Part shown: positions 10,397 to 20,760 of the stretch, one piece after another
How the letters are laid out: every line of letters begins with the position of its first letter
Position numbering within the stretch: position 1 is the first letter of the stretch
Source of the DNA: Pseudo-nitzschia pungens
Taxonomy: Eukaryota; Bacillariophyta; Bacillariophyceae; Bacillariales; Bacillariaceae
Direction: 5' to 3'
Length of the DNA stretch: 64,000 nucleotides
Assembly (NCBI GenBank): GCA_037355855.1
Contig: CM074767.1
Span: 2,046,001 to 2,110,000, forward strand
Notes under the pieces: generated by a model
The model's input: the letters and a program-made list of their open reading frames with translations, nothing else
Database searches by the model: none
Told to the model about the DNA's origin: nothing
Position numbers and translations under genes: made by a program

Positions 10397-11304
10397 ATGC
10401 AATCATCTATTTCTGTAAGTATGATCGAATCGACGATGGCAGAACCCATCAACGCCAGACCTCAGAAGCAGAAGCCACCATCACGCGACAACGCTATTCC
10501 TGTGTGACAGTCCCACGAGCCAGAAAGTATTCGATCCGCGCAGCGTACACCTAGTACCCAAGTCTACGAAGGTCGCGCTCAATGACCGTTAACCATCATG
10601 ACTACATCTCTGTTGGATTGGTGGTGGTGAACAACCGTAACCATGGCATTTAGAACCTCCACACGCAGCTGCCGAAGTCGTACCACAGAGTGCATTGCAC
10701 AGTTTGGTTCTTCGAGGGTGCTTGGTTACTGCTGTCTGAACGGATCTTGCCCCGGAGAATAAAAGTGGAGGGGTGTCGTGTTTCTCCGAACAATCAACCC
10801 AAGAAACTTCCTTTTGGGGGACAAGAAGACGCATTTTTGGTTGGCGCCATGATACTGATTGCAATGTCGGTCCTACTGATACAAAAACGGAGGAAAGAAT
10901 GCAATCGTTGGATCTCCGATGAGGGAAAGCCGCGGGTGCATTGCGTCGTCTTTTGATTTCCCCATAGACACCATCTACTCTTATTCCGTCGCCACTAACT
11001 CGGAATTTTTGGAGTAGAGAATGACTGGCTGACAGATTCATACGGTTACATTCTTCCTTTTGCTAGACAAAGCAAAAATTATTCTGGCTCCACTCGGTTT
11101 CCGTTCGTACAAGTTTGTCCGAAAGCTGAAACGCATACGTAGTCTGCGAGGATCAGGAATACTTTCTGGATCGTGAGAACTCTGTCGCAAGGTCTGGGTT
11201 GATATAAAGGTCGAGAATCACGAACTGTATCTTTACGAGTCGAACCTGCTAACCACCTTTTGATTGCTTATTATGGGAATAACCCTCCCCTTCAACTACC
11301 ACAG

Positions 11305-12228
11305 AAATACAGAATCACCAAGCGCGTTGGTGGAGGTTCCTTTGGGGACATTTACCTCGGAGTCGGCGCCAATGGTGAGAAGGTTGCCGTGAAGTTCGAA
11401 AAGCACGGAGCTCGATGCCCGCAATTGCGTCACGAATACAAGGTCTACCGTGAATTACAAAACGCTCCTGGATTCGCGAAAGTCCACTACTTTGGAACCC
11501 AGGATTCGTACAATCTCATGGTCATGGACCTTCTCGGACCTTCGCTGGAGGATCAGTTCAACAAGTGCGGTCGTCGGTTCTCCCTCAAGACGGTGCTCAT
11601 GGTAGCCGATCAGATGCTCGAGCGTGTCGAATTGATGCATTCTCGCCACTTGATCCACCGTGATATCAAACCCGCCAACTTTGTTACGGACGGCGGCCGT
11701 GGAAACGGAAACTTCATCTACTGTATCGATTTCGGTTTGTCGAAGCGATACCGTCACCCCCGCACCCTTCAGCATATCCCCCAGCGTGAAGGACGATCGC
11801 TGACGGGAACTCCTCGTTACGCATCCATCAACAACCACTTGGGTGTTGAACAATCCCGTCGTGACGATCTTGAGTCCATTGGGTACGTCCTCGTTTACTT
11901 CTTGAAGGGAGGACTCCCTTGGCAGGGACTCAAGGCCAAGTCGGCCACAAAGAAGTACAAGCTTATCATGGAGAAGAAGCAGTCTATCACCATCCCCGCA
12001 CTCTGCCAGGGATGCCCTTCTCAGTTCGCCGAATACCTTGCCTACTGCCGCTCCCTCAAGTTTGAGGCCAAGCCTAACATTGCATACCTCCGAGGCATGT
12101 TCCGTGACTTGTTCCGATCGCAGGGATACACCAACAACCATTCGTCTTTGGACTGGGACTGGAACAGACACGAATCTGGGTCCGGCAGCGACCGTCAGGA
12201 TTCCGGCATGGAAGAGGGCCGATACTAA
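11305..12228 (+). CDS. Casein kinase 1 family Ser/Thr kinase (first exon not certain)
   Basis: The kinase domain is nearly complete: glycine loop VGGGSFGDIYLG, VAVK lysine, catalytic HRDIKPANF, IDFGLSKRY, and the CK1 hallmark TPRYASINNHLGVEQSRRDD in place of APE. The C-terminal tail is short and Ser/Asp/Arg-rich. CK1 enzymes phosphorylate acidic or pre-phosphorylated sites in signalling, vesicle traffic and clock control. There is no ATG before the glycine loop in this frame; the first 15 open codons begin with TTG and look intronic, with a branch-like CTAAC at 11249 and an acceptor CTACCACAG ending at 11304. The start must therefore lie in an upstream exon. ATG at 10397 followed by six codons and a GTAAGT donor at 10415 would splice in phase, with an 890-bp intron, but this is inference. 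Confidence 0.88.
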   Translation, partial: KYRITKRVGGGSFGDIYLGVGANGEKVAVKFEKHGARCPQLRHEYKVYRELQNAPGFAKVHYFGTQDSYNLMVMDLLGPSLEDQFNKCGRRFSLKTVLMVADQMLERVELMHSRHLIHRDIKPANFVTDGGRGNGNFIYCIDFGLSKRYRHPRTLQHIPQREGRSLTGTPRYASINNHLGVEQSRRDDLESIGYVLVYFLKGGLPWQGLKAKSATKKYKLIMEKKQSITIPALCQGCPSQFAEYLAYCRSLKFEAKPNIAYLRGMFRDLFRSQGYTNNHSSLDWDWNRHESGSGSDRQDSGMEEGRY

Positions 12229-13863
12229 AGATCGACTGATGGATTTTCGTACAACCACAACGATTCTAATCATTGGTGTGGACACAACATAACGGCAAGA
12301 CATGGCATGCGTCAGCATATCCGGGAAAGAGGGTATTTTGAACGGAATAGCTTCGTTATTGTCATCGACTCTGTCGAGGCAAATGAAAGGAGGAGGAGGA
12401 ACGAACGAACGAACGAGCGGACAAATCATTGAAGATGATCATTGGGATATTAACAACTACTAAACATTTTATGTGCTGTTTCTATTTTTGGAACAAACAT
12501 TTATAGCAACATTTCGAGAGATGAGGTAAAAAGGAAAAGGAAGAAAAATGCGATCGAGCCTTTTCACCTTTCTCTCGATCGCTGTTGTGTAAGGAGCGAT
12601 GTTTCTGAGCGCGCGGAACGAACGGCTGGACAAGACATTCTTGTTCGCATATATTTCATTTGTGCGGGCTCGGGAAGCATCGAACCAACAAATCACGACG
12701 AGAGTCAAACAAAAAGCAACTAACACCACTCGACCGCAAGCAACTCAAATTGCACACTCATGTACGCAGAACAAGTCAACAGAAATCTATATATTATATT
12801 ATGACAATAACAAAATAAAAATTGTATATCACTATTATTGCGAATCTCACTATTGACGCCGGGACGACCTACCACGAGACAGTTCCTCTTTCTAAGAATA
12901 GATTGTACCTCACCAATACGAAAAGGCAACCTGTACGTGTTGATGTCCTGCCTGCGTGTATTTACAAGGAGAAATCTGTAGATGTTACGTGTAGAGTATC
13001 ATCGCATTGCTTCCAACAAGAAGGAACAAAGAATCCGTCAATCCACAACTTTTGGAAAGGTTCTTCAGCGTTCAGTCGCGGGGGAGCGTGTCGGTAACTG
13101 CCTCTCCCATGATGCAGTGTTCCATACTGTATCATCTTGTTCCGGTAGGAGGAAGTACTTGTACGTTTAATATGATTATTACTTCTTTGAAAAAATGCAC
13201 CCTAAGGAGGTGGGTAAAGTGTATCAGTAATAAATAACACATGTAAGATTGGTGATCATTGTACAAGAAGTGCATCCAAAACAAAAATAAATACAATTAA
13301 ATGTGTTTGTGAGGAATTGCTTATGTACAGAACCCAAACGTACAAAACAAATAGTAGAACAAAGTAAAGTTACTGTGATACGGCAACAATCATTATTTTT
13401 CTCTGTTTTCAGTTTATTGAATTTCAGTGTCAAACCAAATTGATTGGTCCTATAACTTCAGGAATGGCATATAGCCGATCCATGGAGTTCAAAATGACCC
13501 ACAATGGTACAACTGTATACAGTTGTGCCTGTTCCTAGTAGTAATTCTACATAGAAGCAATTGTTTTTGTTGCAAGCAAGTGTATACAGTTGTGTTTAGC
13601 AATTGTTTTGAATACTGATGTAGGCAAATTGTATGCAGTTGTATACATAAGCCTATAATTAAAACATGTTCCCCACAAAGTTTCACTATGCTTGACATAG
13701 GTAGGTATTGAAAGTATTGAAAGTATTTCTAACAAAGAGTCTGACAACTGGATAGTAGAATGATACCATAATATGGTACTGAAGCTCAGAGGTAGATTCT
13801 TATCAAACATAATACAGTACTGTTGAAGTACTGTAGTATTTATAGAAAATGATTGGATACTTG
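12229..13863. other. Intergenic region with a perfect 18-bp palindrome
   Basis: No gene is supported. The word ACAACTGTATACAGTTGT at 13509-13526 is a perfect palindrome. Related halves recur near 13577-13595 (TGTATACAGTTGT) and 13630-13645 (GTATGCAGTTGTATAC). The right part is the insertion site of the decayed gypsy-type element. Confidence 0.4.
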
Positions 13864-14195
13864 TGTGATGGGCTAGCGTAGCTAGCACAAGCCACGATTG
13901 AATAATTAACCAAATCCCATACGGGAGTCAAATATACAAGCTTCATGAATGTATATATGATATATACATTCGAAGCAGTCATGGAGCCATTAGTCGAGTC
14001 CCAGAAGATTAAATATGCCTAATTGTACGGCTCGACAATGGTAGCATGCCTAATTTGGTTCTATGCCAAGCATGCGCCAACATTGAACAATGCATGTACT
14101 TTCATTGTTAATATCTCGTTTGGCATATTGTAAAGTATTTAACATAACACACAATTCTATACTACTCCAAAATTTCTACCTTCGACCATAACACA
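13864..14195 (+). repeat. Left LTR of gypsy-type copy I
   Basis: 332 bp running from TGTGATGGGCTAGCGTAG to ATAACACA. Both ends match the LTR of the intact copy (TGTGACATGCTAGCGTAG at the start; ACTACTCCAA and TTTCTACCTT near the end), while the middle differs and the length is 332 versus 261 bp, so the two copies belong to different subfamilies. The sequence just after it, GTAATTACTGTTTA, is shared with the intact copy at the primer-binding position but lacks the usual TGG start. Confidence 0.7.
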
Positions 14196-14232
14196 GTAAT
14201 TACTGTTTAGCTTTAAAGTAGAAACAGTAGAA

Positions 14233-15321
14233 ATGAGTACTGAATTCAGAACAAACCCAACAGCCTCAACAACAGCAGCAACTTGTACCCCTGACAGCAA
14301 CCTAATCCTAAGTCCCTTGACCAACACAGCAGGCATCTATAGAGATCCCCCTGTTTCCTACAAGAGCTCTTTTGATAGCTTGAAACCCAAGCTTGTCACT
14401 CTGTTTTACGATTCCAAAGATCATTCCGACAGCATCAAGGTCCCTCTCTTCACAGAAAAAGGGGGCCTGGAAGAACTCCTACACACTGAAGAAGCTTTCT
14501 TGAATGCAGCAGAAGATATAGGCATCCCAAATTCCTCCCTCACCAGATACTTCAGAAGATGTCTCTGCATCAATGCCCAAACCAAGTGGAGAGCACTCGC
14601 AAGGACAACCCAAGGAAACAACCAAAGACTTTATCCACTTACAAGAGATGGCTTTGACACAGCCTTTAAAGCCTTCATTAAACTCTACTGCAACGTGGAA
14701 GATGCAAGAGACCTCATGCACATCTACCTTCAAAGCCCGGCATGGAAGAAGAAAGTAGAGTCCACATGCAAAACCCAAATTGATCGACTCATGATCCTCA
14801 TGAAATACACTTCCATACTACATGGTTATGTGTCCAACTTGGACCACCTGCAGAAGCTCACAATTCTCCTCCACAGCTATCCCAATAGCCGGATTGAAGA
14901 CTACATTCGAATCCACCTCAGCGGCACACGCAAGACAACATCACAATTCATTGTGGATCATATGAGTAGTCTTGACCGACTCAGCAAGCAGAAGAACAAA
15001 AACTATGGGAGACGTCCTAACAGTTCTAACAGTTCAAACAACAGCAAGAAGTGCTCTGGCAAACACAAAAACAACCAGAACAAGAACAAAAAGAAATCCA
15101 ACCCTTGCATTCCAGGCCATAACCATGATTGGTCTGAGTGTCCCAAGAACAAAGTTTCCAATAACTATAACAAGGGATCCAGCAATTCCAACCGATCCCC
15201 CACTACAGGAACCAATGAATCCTTTCAAGCCTGCATACAGGCAGCAGTGGAAAACTTCTACTCCGAACACAGCGGGCATACTGAAAGAAGTACCGATGGA
15301 GAGCTTGTATGGCTCCCATGA
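14233..15321 (+). CDS. Gag of gypsy-type copy I
   Basis: A 362-codon frame from ATG 14233 to TGA 15319-15321. It aligns throughout with the gag of copy II: AGIYRDPPVSYKSSFD near residue 33, a helical capsid-like middle, then a Lys/Asn-rich stretch and a zinc-knuckle-like motif in which Cys and His are spaced as in CIPGHNHDWSECP. The last residues ELVWLP and the stop are conserved in both copies. The gag itself has no disabling change, unlike the following pol. Gag proteins assemble the virus-like particle and bind the element RNA. Confidence 0.8.
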   Translation: MSTEFRTNPTASTTAATCTPDSNLILSPLTNTAGIYRDPPVSYKSSFDSLKPKLVTLFYDSKDHSDSIKVPLFTEKGGLEELLHTEEAFLNAAEDIGIPNSSLTRYFRRCLCINAQTKWRALARTTQGNNQRLYPLTRDGFDTAFKAFIKLYCNVEDARDLMHIYLQSPAWKKKVESTCKTQIDRLMILMKYTSILHGYVSNLDHLQKLTILLHSYPNSRIEDYIRIHLSGTRKTTSQFIVDHMSSLDRLSKQKNKNYGRRPNSSNSSNNSKKCSGKHKNNQNKNKKKSNPCIPGHNHDWSECPKNKVSNNYNKGSSNSNRSPTTGTNESFQACIQAAVENFYSEHSGHTERSTDGELVWLP

Positions 15322-18300
15322 GTGCCACATCAGCACTCCCCCCAAAAGAGACCCAAGGATCCACCCAAACCAGCAATCACCTTGCCTCCGGTGCCACAGG
15401 CCCTGGATGCCAGCACAGCACTGCTGCCTGGGATGACGCAATGAGGAGATCTCCCGGAGAAAGAGGGGAAGGAACCTACAGGATGGAGTCCTGTTGAATG
15501 CTCAGCGAAGACTGTAAAAACAGCACCACAAACTGCAACAGCAGCAGCAACAACAATTCGATGCTCAGGAAAGAGTACATCGAACATGGATCGGAATAAA
15601 ACACTGAATTAATCCAAGGGTACAGATGCATCATCGATTAACTCAATCGATCAGACAGCAACAAATGGACCAACCTTGCCTCTGACAAGAAATTGCTCCA
15701 CCGGTACAGCAAAAAATCTCTATTGCAATCCTAGAAACTCCAAAGACTACACCATAGGAGGTGTGTTGGAGCAAAATTATTTGAAACCACTGTCAACTGC
15801 TGGAAATACTCCAGCAGAACAGGCATCCCTGAATAAGAGCAACGTGGCTCCTATTCTTTTAACCAACATACAGTACATACAAGGCATCCCTCTCAAAGCA
15901 AGACCACTACTAGCGCTACTAGATAGCGGATCCTCTGGCACTCTAATCAACAAAAGAGCTCTACCATTTGGCACATTTGTACTATAACCAGATACCCAGC
16001 CCCTGCAGTCAGTTCACAAGGGAGCGAGTTAGCGAGCGCATCGATCAAGTGCTACCACATACAGTGCGTACGCTACAGTACAGGTGTCAGGTGTCATTAA
16101 AAGGTACGGTCAGTACGTTCAATTAAGTACTGGACCTACGTGCCCTGACCCTTTACCGACATATGAATCAGCGATACGATATGGAACAATTATTCGGAGC
16201 TCCATCCGAGCTCTCTCACTCTTTGGAATACTCTCAGTTTAAACCTCTAAACGAGCACATCATGCCCGCCATCGATACTTGACATCTCTAACGTACCTCT
16301 GGAGTGGTAGCTAGTGTGATCATGGTATATGCAACAGTGTTTGAACAGTATCCTCTGTAGTCTCACTATTTGCCAGCACTCCGTGCTGTACTGTTGTTGC
16401 TGCTCTCCCTGTTTTGCTGACGAGCAAAATCTTTACAAACCAACGTACAGTACATACAAGGCATCCCCATGAAATCAAGACCACTACTAGCACTACTTGA
16501 TAGTGGATCCTCCGGAACTCTAATCAACAAGCGAGCCCTACCATTTGGCACACTACCAATCAGAAGCAAGCATCAAGTCCTAACTACCACAGCGAATGGA
16601 AGCTTCGATACTACAGAGTATGTTATCATGAAGAACATCAAGCTACAAGAGTTTGGCAACTACATCATCAACCAACAAGAGGCAAGGCTCTTCCATTCCC
16701 CCAACTGCAAATATGATCTAATACTAGGCAGAGACTTCCTTCACCTAGCAAAGATCGATCTCCTATTCAAAGAAGGAGCAGTTTGGTGGATGGATAGAAC
16801 TATCCCCATGAAGGACACCTCACTATACCACAAGTTGGACTACACCATGCTCATGGAAGAACTCAAAGACGCTGAACTCTTTGCTGATGATCTCTCCTTT
16901 GCCAATCCATACAAGTCCAAAGACATCCTCGACAGAGCCTACCAGGAAACAGATCCATCTACAGTTGCACAGCAACAGTCCCACATGTCTACAGCAGATC
17001 AGCAGCAGTTCCAAGCAATACTAAGCAAGTATCCTAATGTCTTCAATGGAGAATTAGGGAAGTATCCACACAAGAAGATCTCTCTACGACTGAAGCCCGG
17101 ATCCAAGTCCATACACAAGAAGCCTTATCCAGTTGCATACAAAAGAGAAGACCTATTCAAAAGGGAGCTCCAGAATCTTTGTAATGATGGAGTACTCAAG
17201 AGATGCACCGGGCCAGCTGAATGGGCCTTTCCAACCTTTATTGTTCCAAAGAAAGACAACAGAGTTAGATGGGTATCAGACTTCAGAGAACTGAATGAAC
17301 TTCTTGAGAGACGTCCTTATCCAATCCCCAGGATACAGGATATCATGAACAAGAGAGGCAAGTACACTCACTTCACCAAGATTGACTTGTCCATGCAATA
17401 CTACTGCTTTGAACTGGATGACGCAAGCAAAAAGCTCTGTACTATAGTCACTCCATATGGATGCTATGAATATCAGTGCTTACCAATGGGATTGAAAGTC
17501 TCCCCAGATGTTGCCCAACAACCAATGGAAGACATTCTACAAGACACTGACTGCACTGTTTATGTTTATATTGATGATATTGGCATATGGACCAATGGAT
17601 CCTTTGACCTCCACATGAAGACCATTGACAAAATCCTAGATCGACTCAACCAAAATGGACTTAAATGCAACCCACTCAAGTGTGACTGGGCTGTACAAGA
17701 AACTGATTTCCTTGGATATTGGATGACACCTACAGCAGTTAAGCCCTGGCAAAAGAAGATTGAAGCCATACTACATATGGACCGGCCTCGAACTGTGACC
17801 CAAGTCAAGTCTTTCCTAGGAGCAGTAGGATATTACAGAGACATGTGGCCCCGAAGATCCCATGTACTTGCTCCTCTCTTTGACATAACTGGTGCTCCCA
17901 AGAAAACTCCTTAGGCAGCTACCATCAAAGCTAAACAACGCAAAGCTCCTACAACTTTCACCTGGGGTCCTGCACAGGACAAAGCCTTTCAAGAGATGAA
18001 AGCAATGGTGGCAGCGGATGCACTAAACACCTATCTAGACCTGAACAAGCCCTTTCAACTGTACACTGATGCCTCAGACCTACAACTTGGCGCTGCCATA
18101 CTACAAGATGGCAAGCCTATTACATACTGGTCCAAGAAACTATCTGATGCCCAAAAGAATTATACTAGAATGGAAAAAGAACTCCTCGCTATAGTACTCT
18201 GCTGCAAAGAGTACAGGAAAATGGTCCTTGGTGGTGTTATCAATGTATACACTGACCATAAGAACCTTACCTTCAAAACCCTCTCAGTCCAACACGTCCT

Positions 18301-18646
18301 CTGTTGGAGACTATTCCTGGAAGAATTTGGTGTCAATCTCACCTATGTTGAAGGCAAGAAGAATGCTCTTGCTGATGCCTTCTCCAGGCTCCCCCAGATG
18401 GATCCACCTACTGTGGGGAAGAAAGAAGCTCTTGGTAAGGGCACTCTTATTGATTTCTTGAAACTTGAAGTCCCCAAGCAAGATGAAGAACTGTTTCTAA
18501 CAGAGTTCCCCAACCTATTCCAGCACTTGTGCAATGACACAGATCAGGAACTACAAGCCTGTCTGCTGAACAATGAGTGCCTAGTCAACTTACCAACCAA
18601 TCAAGACCTGGAATGCCCGGTAAACTACTACTCCATCATCAGTTGA
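15322..18646 (+). pseudogene. Broken pol of gypsy-type copy I (protease, reverse transcriptase, RNase H)
   Basis: The frame directly after the gag TGA stays readable for 37 codons, then hits a second TGA (15439-15441) where copy II has a sense codon, and a TAA near 15612. A protease fragment (LLALLDSGSSGTLINKRALPFGT) ends at about 15974. Unrelated DNA follows to about 16438, and the same protease segment restarts and continues through reverse transcriptase (active-site box YIDD near 17570) to a TAG at 17912-17914, which replaces a Gln codon of copy II. RNase H (YTDASDLQLGAAI) continues from 17996. The end is an abrupt break at about 18630, with no integrase. The element cannot move by itself. 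Confidence 0.8.
15975..16438. other. Unrelated insert between two copies of the protease segment
   Basis: About 464 bases with no similarity to the intact element. The sequence on either side (from ACCAACATACAG to CCATTTGGCACA) is the same protease segment, at 15861-15974 and 16439-16551, differing by scattered substitutions. This suggests joining of two diverged element copies, by template switching or recombination, rather than a simple tandem duplication. Confidence 0.55.
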
Positions 18647-18868
18647 TGAGATAAAGGTGCGTCAAATGATTAAATAGAGGTGTGGAAGGTTTGTTGGTTG
18701 ATGAGATAGAGGTGTGTCAGTTGATTGATTAGAGGTGCGACGGTTGTCAGGCGATGGGATAGAGGTGCATCGGATGATTAAATAGAGGTGCGTCAGTTGT
18801 CGGGCGATGTGAAAGAGGTGCGTCAAATGATGAAATAGAGTTGTGGAAGGTTTGTGGGTTTAAATTAC
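18638..18868 (+). repeat. Degenerate minisatellite, unit about 28-37 bp
   Basis: About eight imperfect units built around GATAGAGGTGCGTCAG and variants (AAATAGAGGTGTGGAAGG, GGATAGAGGTGCATCGG). It sits exactly between the broken end of the gypsy-type pol and the terminal repeat of a hAT-like element, so it may be the interior of that element or a repair scar. Confidence 0.65.
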
Positions 18869-19180
18869 TTTATCTTCCATTCATCTAGACTGAAAAGCAG
18901 TTACATATTCATAATCCTTGTAAAAAAATTGGGCTAGATACAATATTCACATATGATTTTGTTACAATTTTTGATGGAGTTGTTATAGATTGAAGTGTAA
19001 TAGTTTTTGTTAGTATTATGCAGTGAAAGTAAAAAAAAAAATGAGGTTGAGGGAAATTTTTCTAAATTGGACCACACATGGAATATGGAGTGCCCTTTTT
19101 TTTTCTTAGTATTATTTGTACATCGAACACGTACGACGGACAGACGTCGTGGCATACCCCTTCTTATATTATGACCCCTG
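18869..19180 (-). mobile_element. One end of a hAT-like element (terminal repeat only)
   Basis: The sequence from about 18869 to 19180 is the inverted counterpart of 44464-44770: the same tracts (ATGGAAGATAAAGTAATTT, ACTCCATCAAAAATTGTAAC, CATATTCCATGTGTGG read on the minus strand) and the same outer end, CAGGGGTCATAATA, at 19180. The 8 bases outside (GTCCGAGG, 19181-19188) were not found to the left, so the partner end is lost, probably together with the 3' half of the gypsy-type copy. Confidence 0.7.
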
Positions 19181-19188
19181 GTCCGAGG

Positions 19189-20103
19189 TAGGTGTCAAGA
19201 AAGACACAAACTTCAGAGTGGAAATCTCATGCAGAGCGCATGCTAAATTTTTCATTTTTATGGTAATTTCTGCATGTGTACGGGCACTTGTAAGGTTACT
19301 GTATGTCCATCATTACATTACGGTTACGAAGTAAGCTTATCGAATACTGTGTACACAAAATACAAGAAGAATGCAAGAAGAATGAATCAATCGGTTCCAC
19401 TTGACATCTCGAATCCTTCAATTTTTTCACTCCGTTTTGTGTGGCTCCTGATAGGTTAAATCAGATGACGTACAGACCTATTGAAGACTGATCAGAAAAA
19501 AGAACTCAATGGCTTCAACTGCATTGTTCCTTACGGAATACTTGACAGGTTTTAATTGTTCTTTTGGCCACATTTAGTCAACGTCACTACTATTTGGCGA
19601 ATATTCATTCTTCTTATTTCTTAATATATGCCCTAATCAATTTTTAGTAGCTTCTCTATTCTACAATTCCTTTCGCTCAGTTTGCATACTTAACAGACTA
19701 TGTTTTTGAATCATAAAGAAGAATAGTCTTGCATCCGAGCAAGTGTCATCCCGTGTCACAGATGAAGAACACGAGCGAAGAGTACGTTAGTTCAGAGCCG
19801 TCCAAAACTCGAATTTAGTTGCTTCCTCGGATAACGTCGGAAATTGCACCCCTACCGATCAAAACTACGGTCTTTTTTCGCTTTCGTTCCTTCACGATCA
19901 ACAATCTTCCTTCACATTATTTTCACTCGTGCAAAGAGTCTCCATTCTCCACCACAATTCAATTCCTTCTCACTTTTCTTGGTGTCAAGACAATTCTTAG
20001 TTCGCCGCCACAAATTTAAATCAACAAACGGCCCTCAATATATAATTCCAATTTGCACCCATCACCGGTGGCTCATAATTTCCGTAGCCGCACAATTTGC
20101 AAA
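19189..20103. other. Intergenic, upstream of the first IFDLEL gene
   Basis: No gene is supported. Presumably holds the promoter and 5' untranslated region of the gene at 20104. No recognisable motif was seen. Confidence 0.3.
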
Positions 20104-20760
20104 ATGATGATCTACGAACAAAGCATGCTCACCTCCAACATTAATCCGATTCCACACGCTGTTAGTCATTCGACTCCGAGCAGCGGCAAGCAAGACCAAC
20201 AGTCACGTTCTGTAATGTTTAGCTCCACCACCAAAGAAATGCCTTCGTCTTCTACCGGACGAAAATCCTTTATGCAAAGAAAACGGCGATCGAGTAGATC
20301 CGTGCCTATTCCGGATGCGATGTTGCGATCTCCCTCGGAGCTTCAACTTTCAATGGACGAACAAATGGCCGACGAGCGTGATTTTGTGTTCTATGCTCGT
20401 CTCATCAGTGGAATCCGAGAGCGAACCATTCGCGCAAACACGAATGACAACCAACAATACAACGACCAACTACACAAACAATACAACGAAGAGACCCAGC
20501 GCTGCTTAACGCACATTATGCAGACACGATACCAGGAACAAAGAGGAGAACAAAACGGTGTTCCGATTCACACAACAGACCGCTTGGACTCGGCAACGAA
20601 TGGAGAAGACTACTATCTCGACGACTTGGATTACTACATGTCTTCCTGCTCTTCATCTTCCTCCACGTCCTCCTCTTCGTACCAGCAAGATTTTGAACAG
20701 AACGAAGATGACGATATTCACTGCGGAGAAAATGAGTGCATCTTTGACCTTGAGTTGTGA
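20104..20760 (+). CDS. Uncharacterised protein ending IFDLEL, paralogue 1
   Basis: Starts at ATG 20104; the frame is open 17 codons further up but without ATG. It gives 218 residues. The N-terminus is Ser/Gln-rich with a basic nuclear-signal-like stretch (MQRKRRSSRSVPIPD). A central motif MADERDFVFYARLISGIRER is followed by a helix with HIMQTRYQEQRGEQ, then an acidic Tyr/Asp patch (YYLDDLDYY), a poly-Ser tract, and a C-terminus NECIFDLEL. The same blocks in the same order occur in the gene at 22638, so this is one family. No enzyme motif, signal peptide or membrane segment is seen. The acidic, amphipathic C-terminus could bind a partner protein, which is inference only. Confidence 0.75.
   Translation: MMIYEQSMLTSNINPIPHAVSHSTPSSGKQDQQSRSVMFSSTTKEMPSSSTGRKSFMQRKRRSSRSVPIPDAMLRSPSELQLSMDEQMADERDFVFYARLISGIRERTIRANTNDNQQYNDQLHKQYNEETQRCLTHIMQTRYQEQRGEQNGVPIHTTDRLDSATNGEDYYLDDLDYYMSSCSSSSSTSSSSYQQDFEQNEDDDIHCGENECIFDLEL

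Larger units (their letters stand above)
13864..18630 (+). mobile_element. Decayed, chimeric Ty3/gypsy-type LTR retrotransposon (copy I)
   Basis: Left LTR at 13864-14195, then intact gag, then broken pol to about 18630, where homology to the intact copy at 46.4-52.0 kb ends just after the motif LECPVNY. Integrase and the right LTR are missing. The protease segment is present twice, about 580 bases apart, around unrelated DNA. The order protease, reverse transcriptase, RNase H is that of Metaviridae/gypsy elements. The five bases before the LTR are ACTTG, but no matching duplication can be assigned because the right end is lost. Confidence 0.8.

Noticed and set aside
11455..12429. A 324-codon minus-strand frame opposite the kinase
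   Set aside because: Antisense to conserved kinase motifs; a typical shadow.
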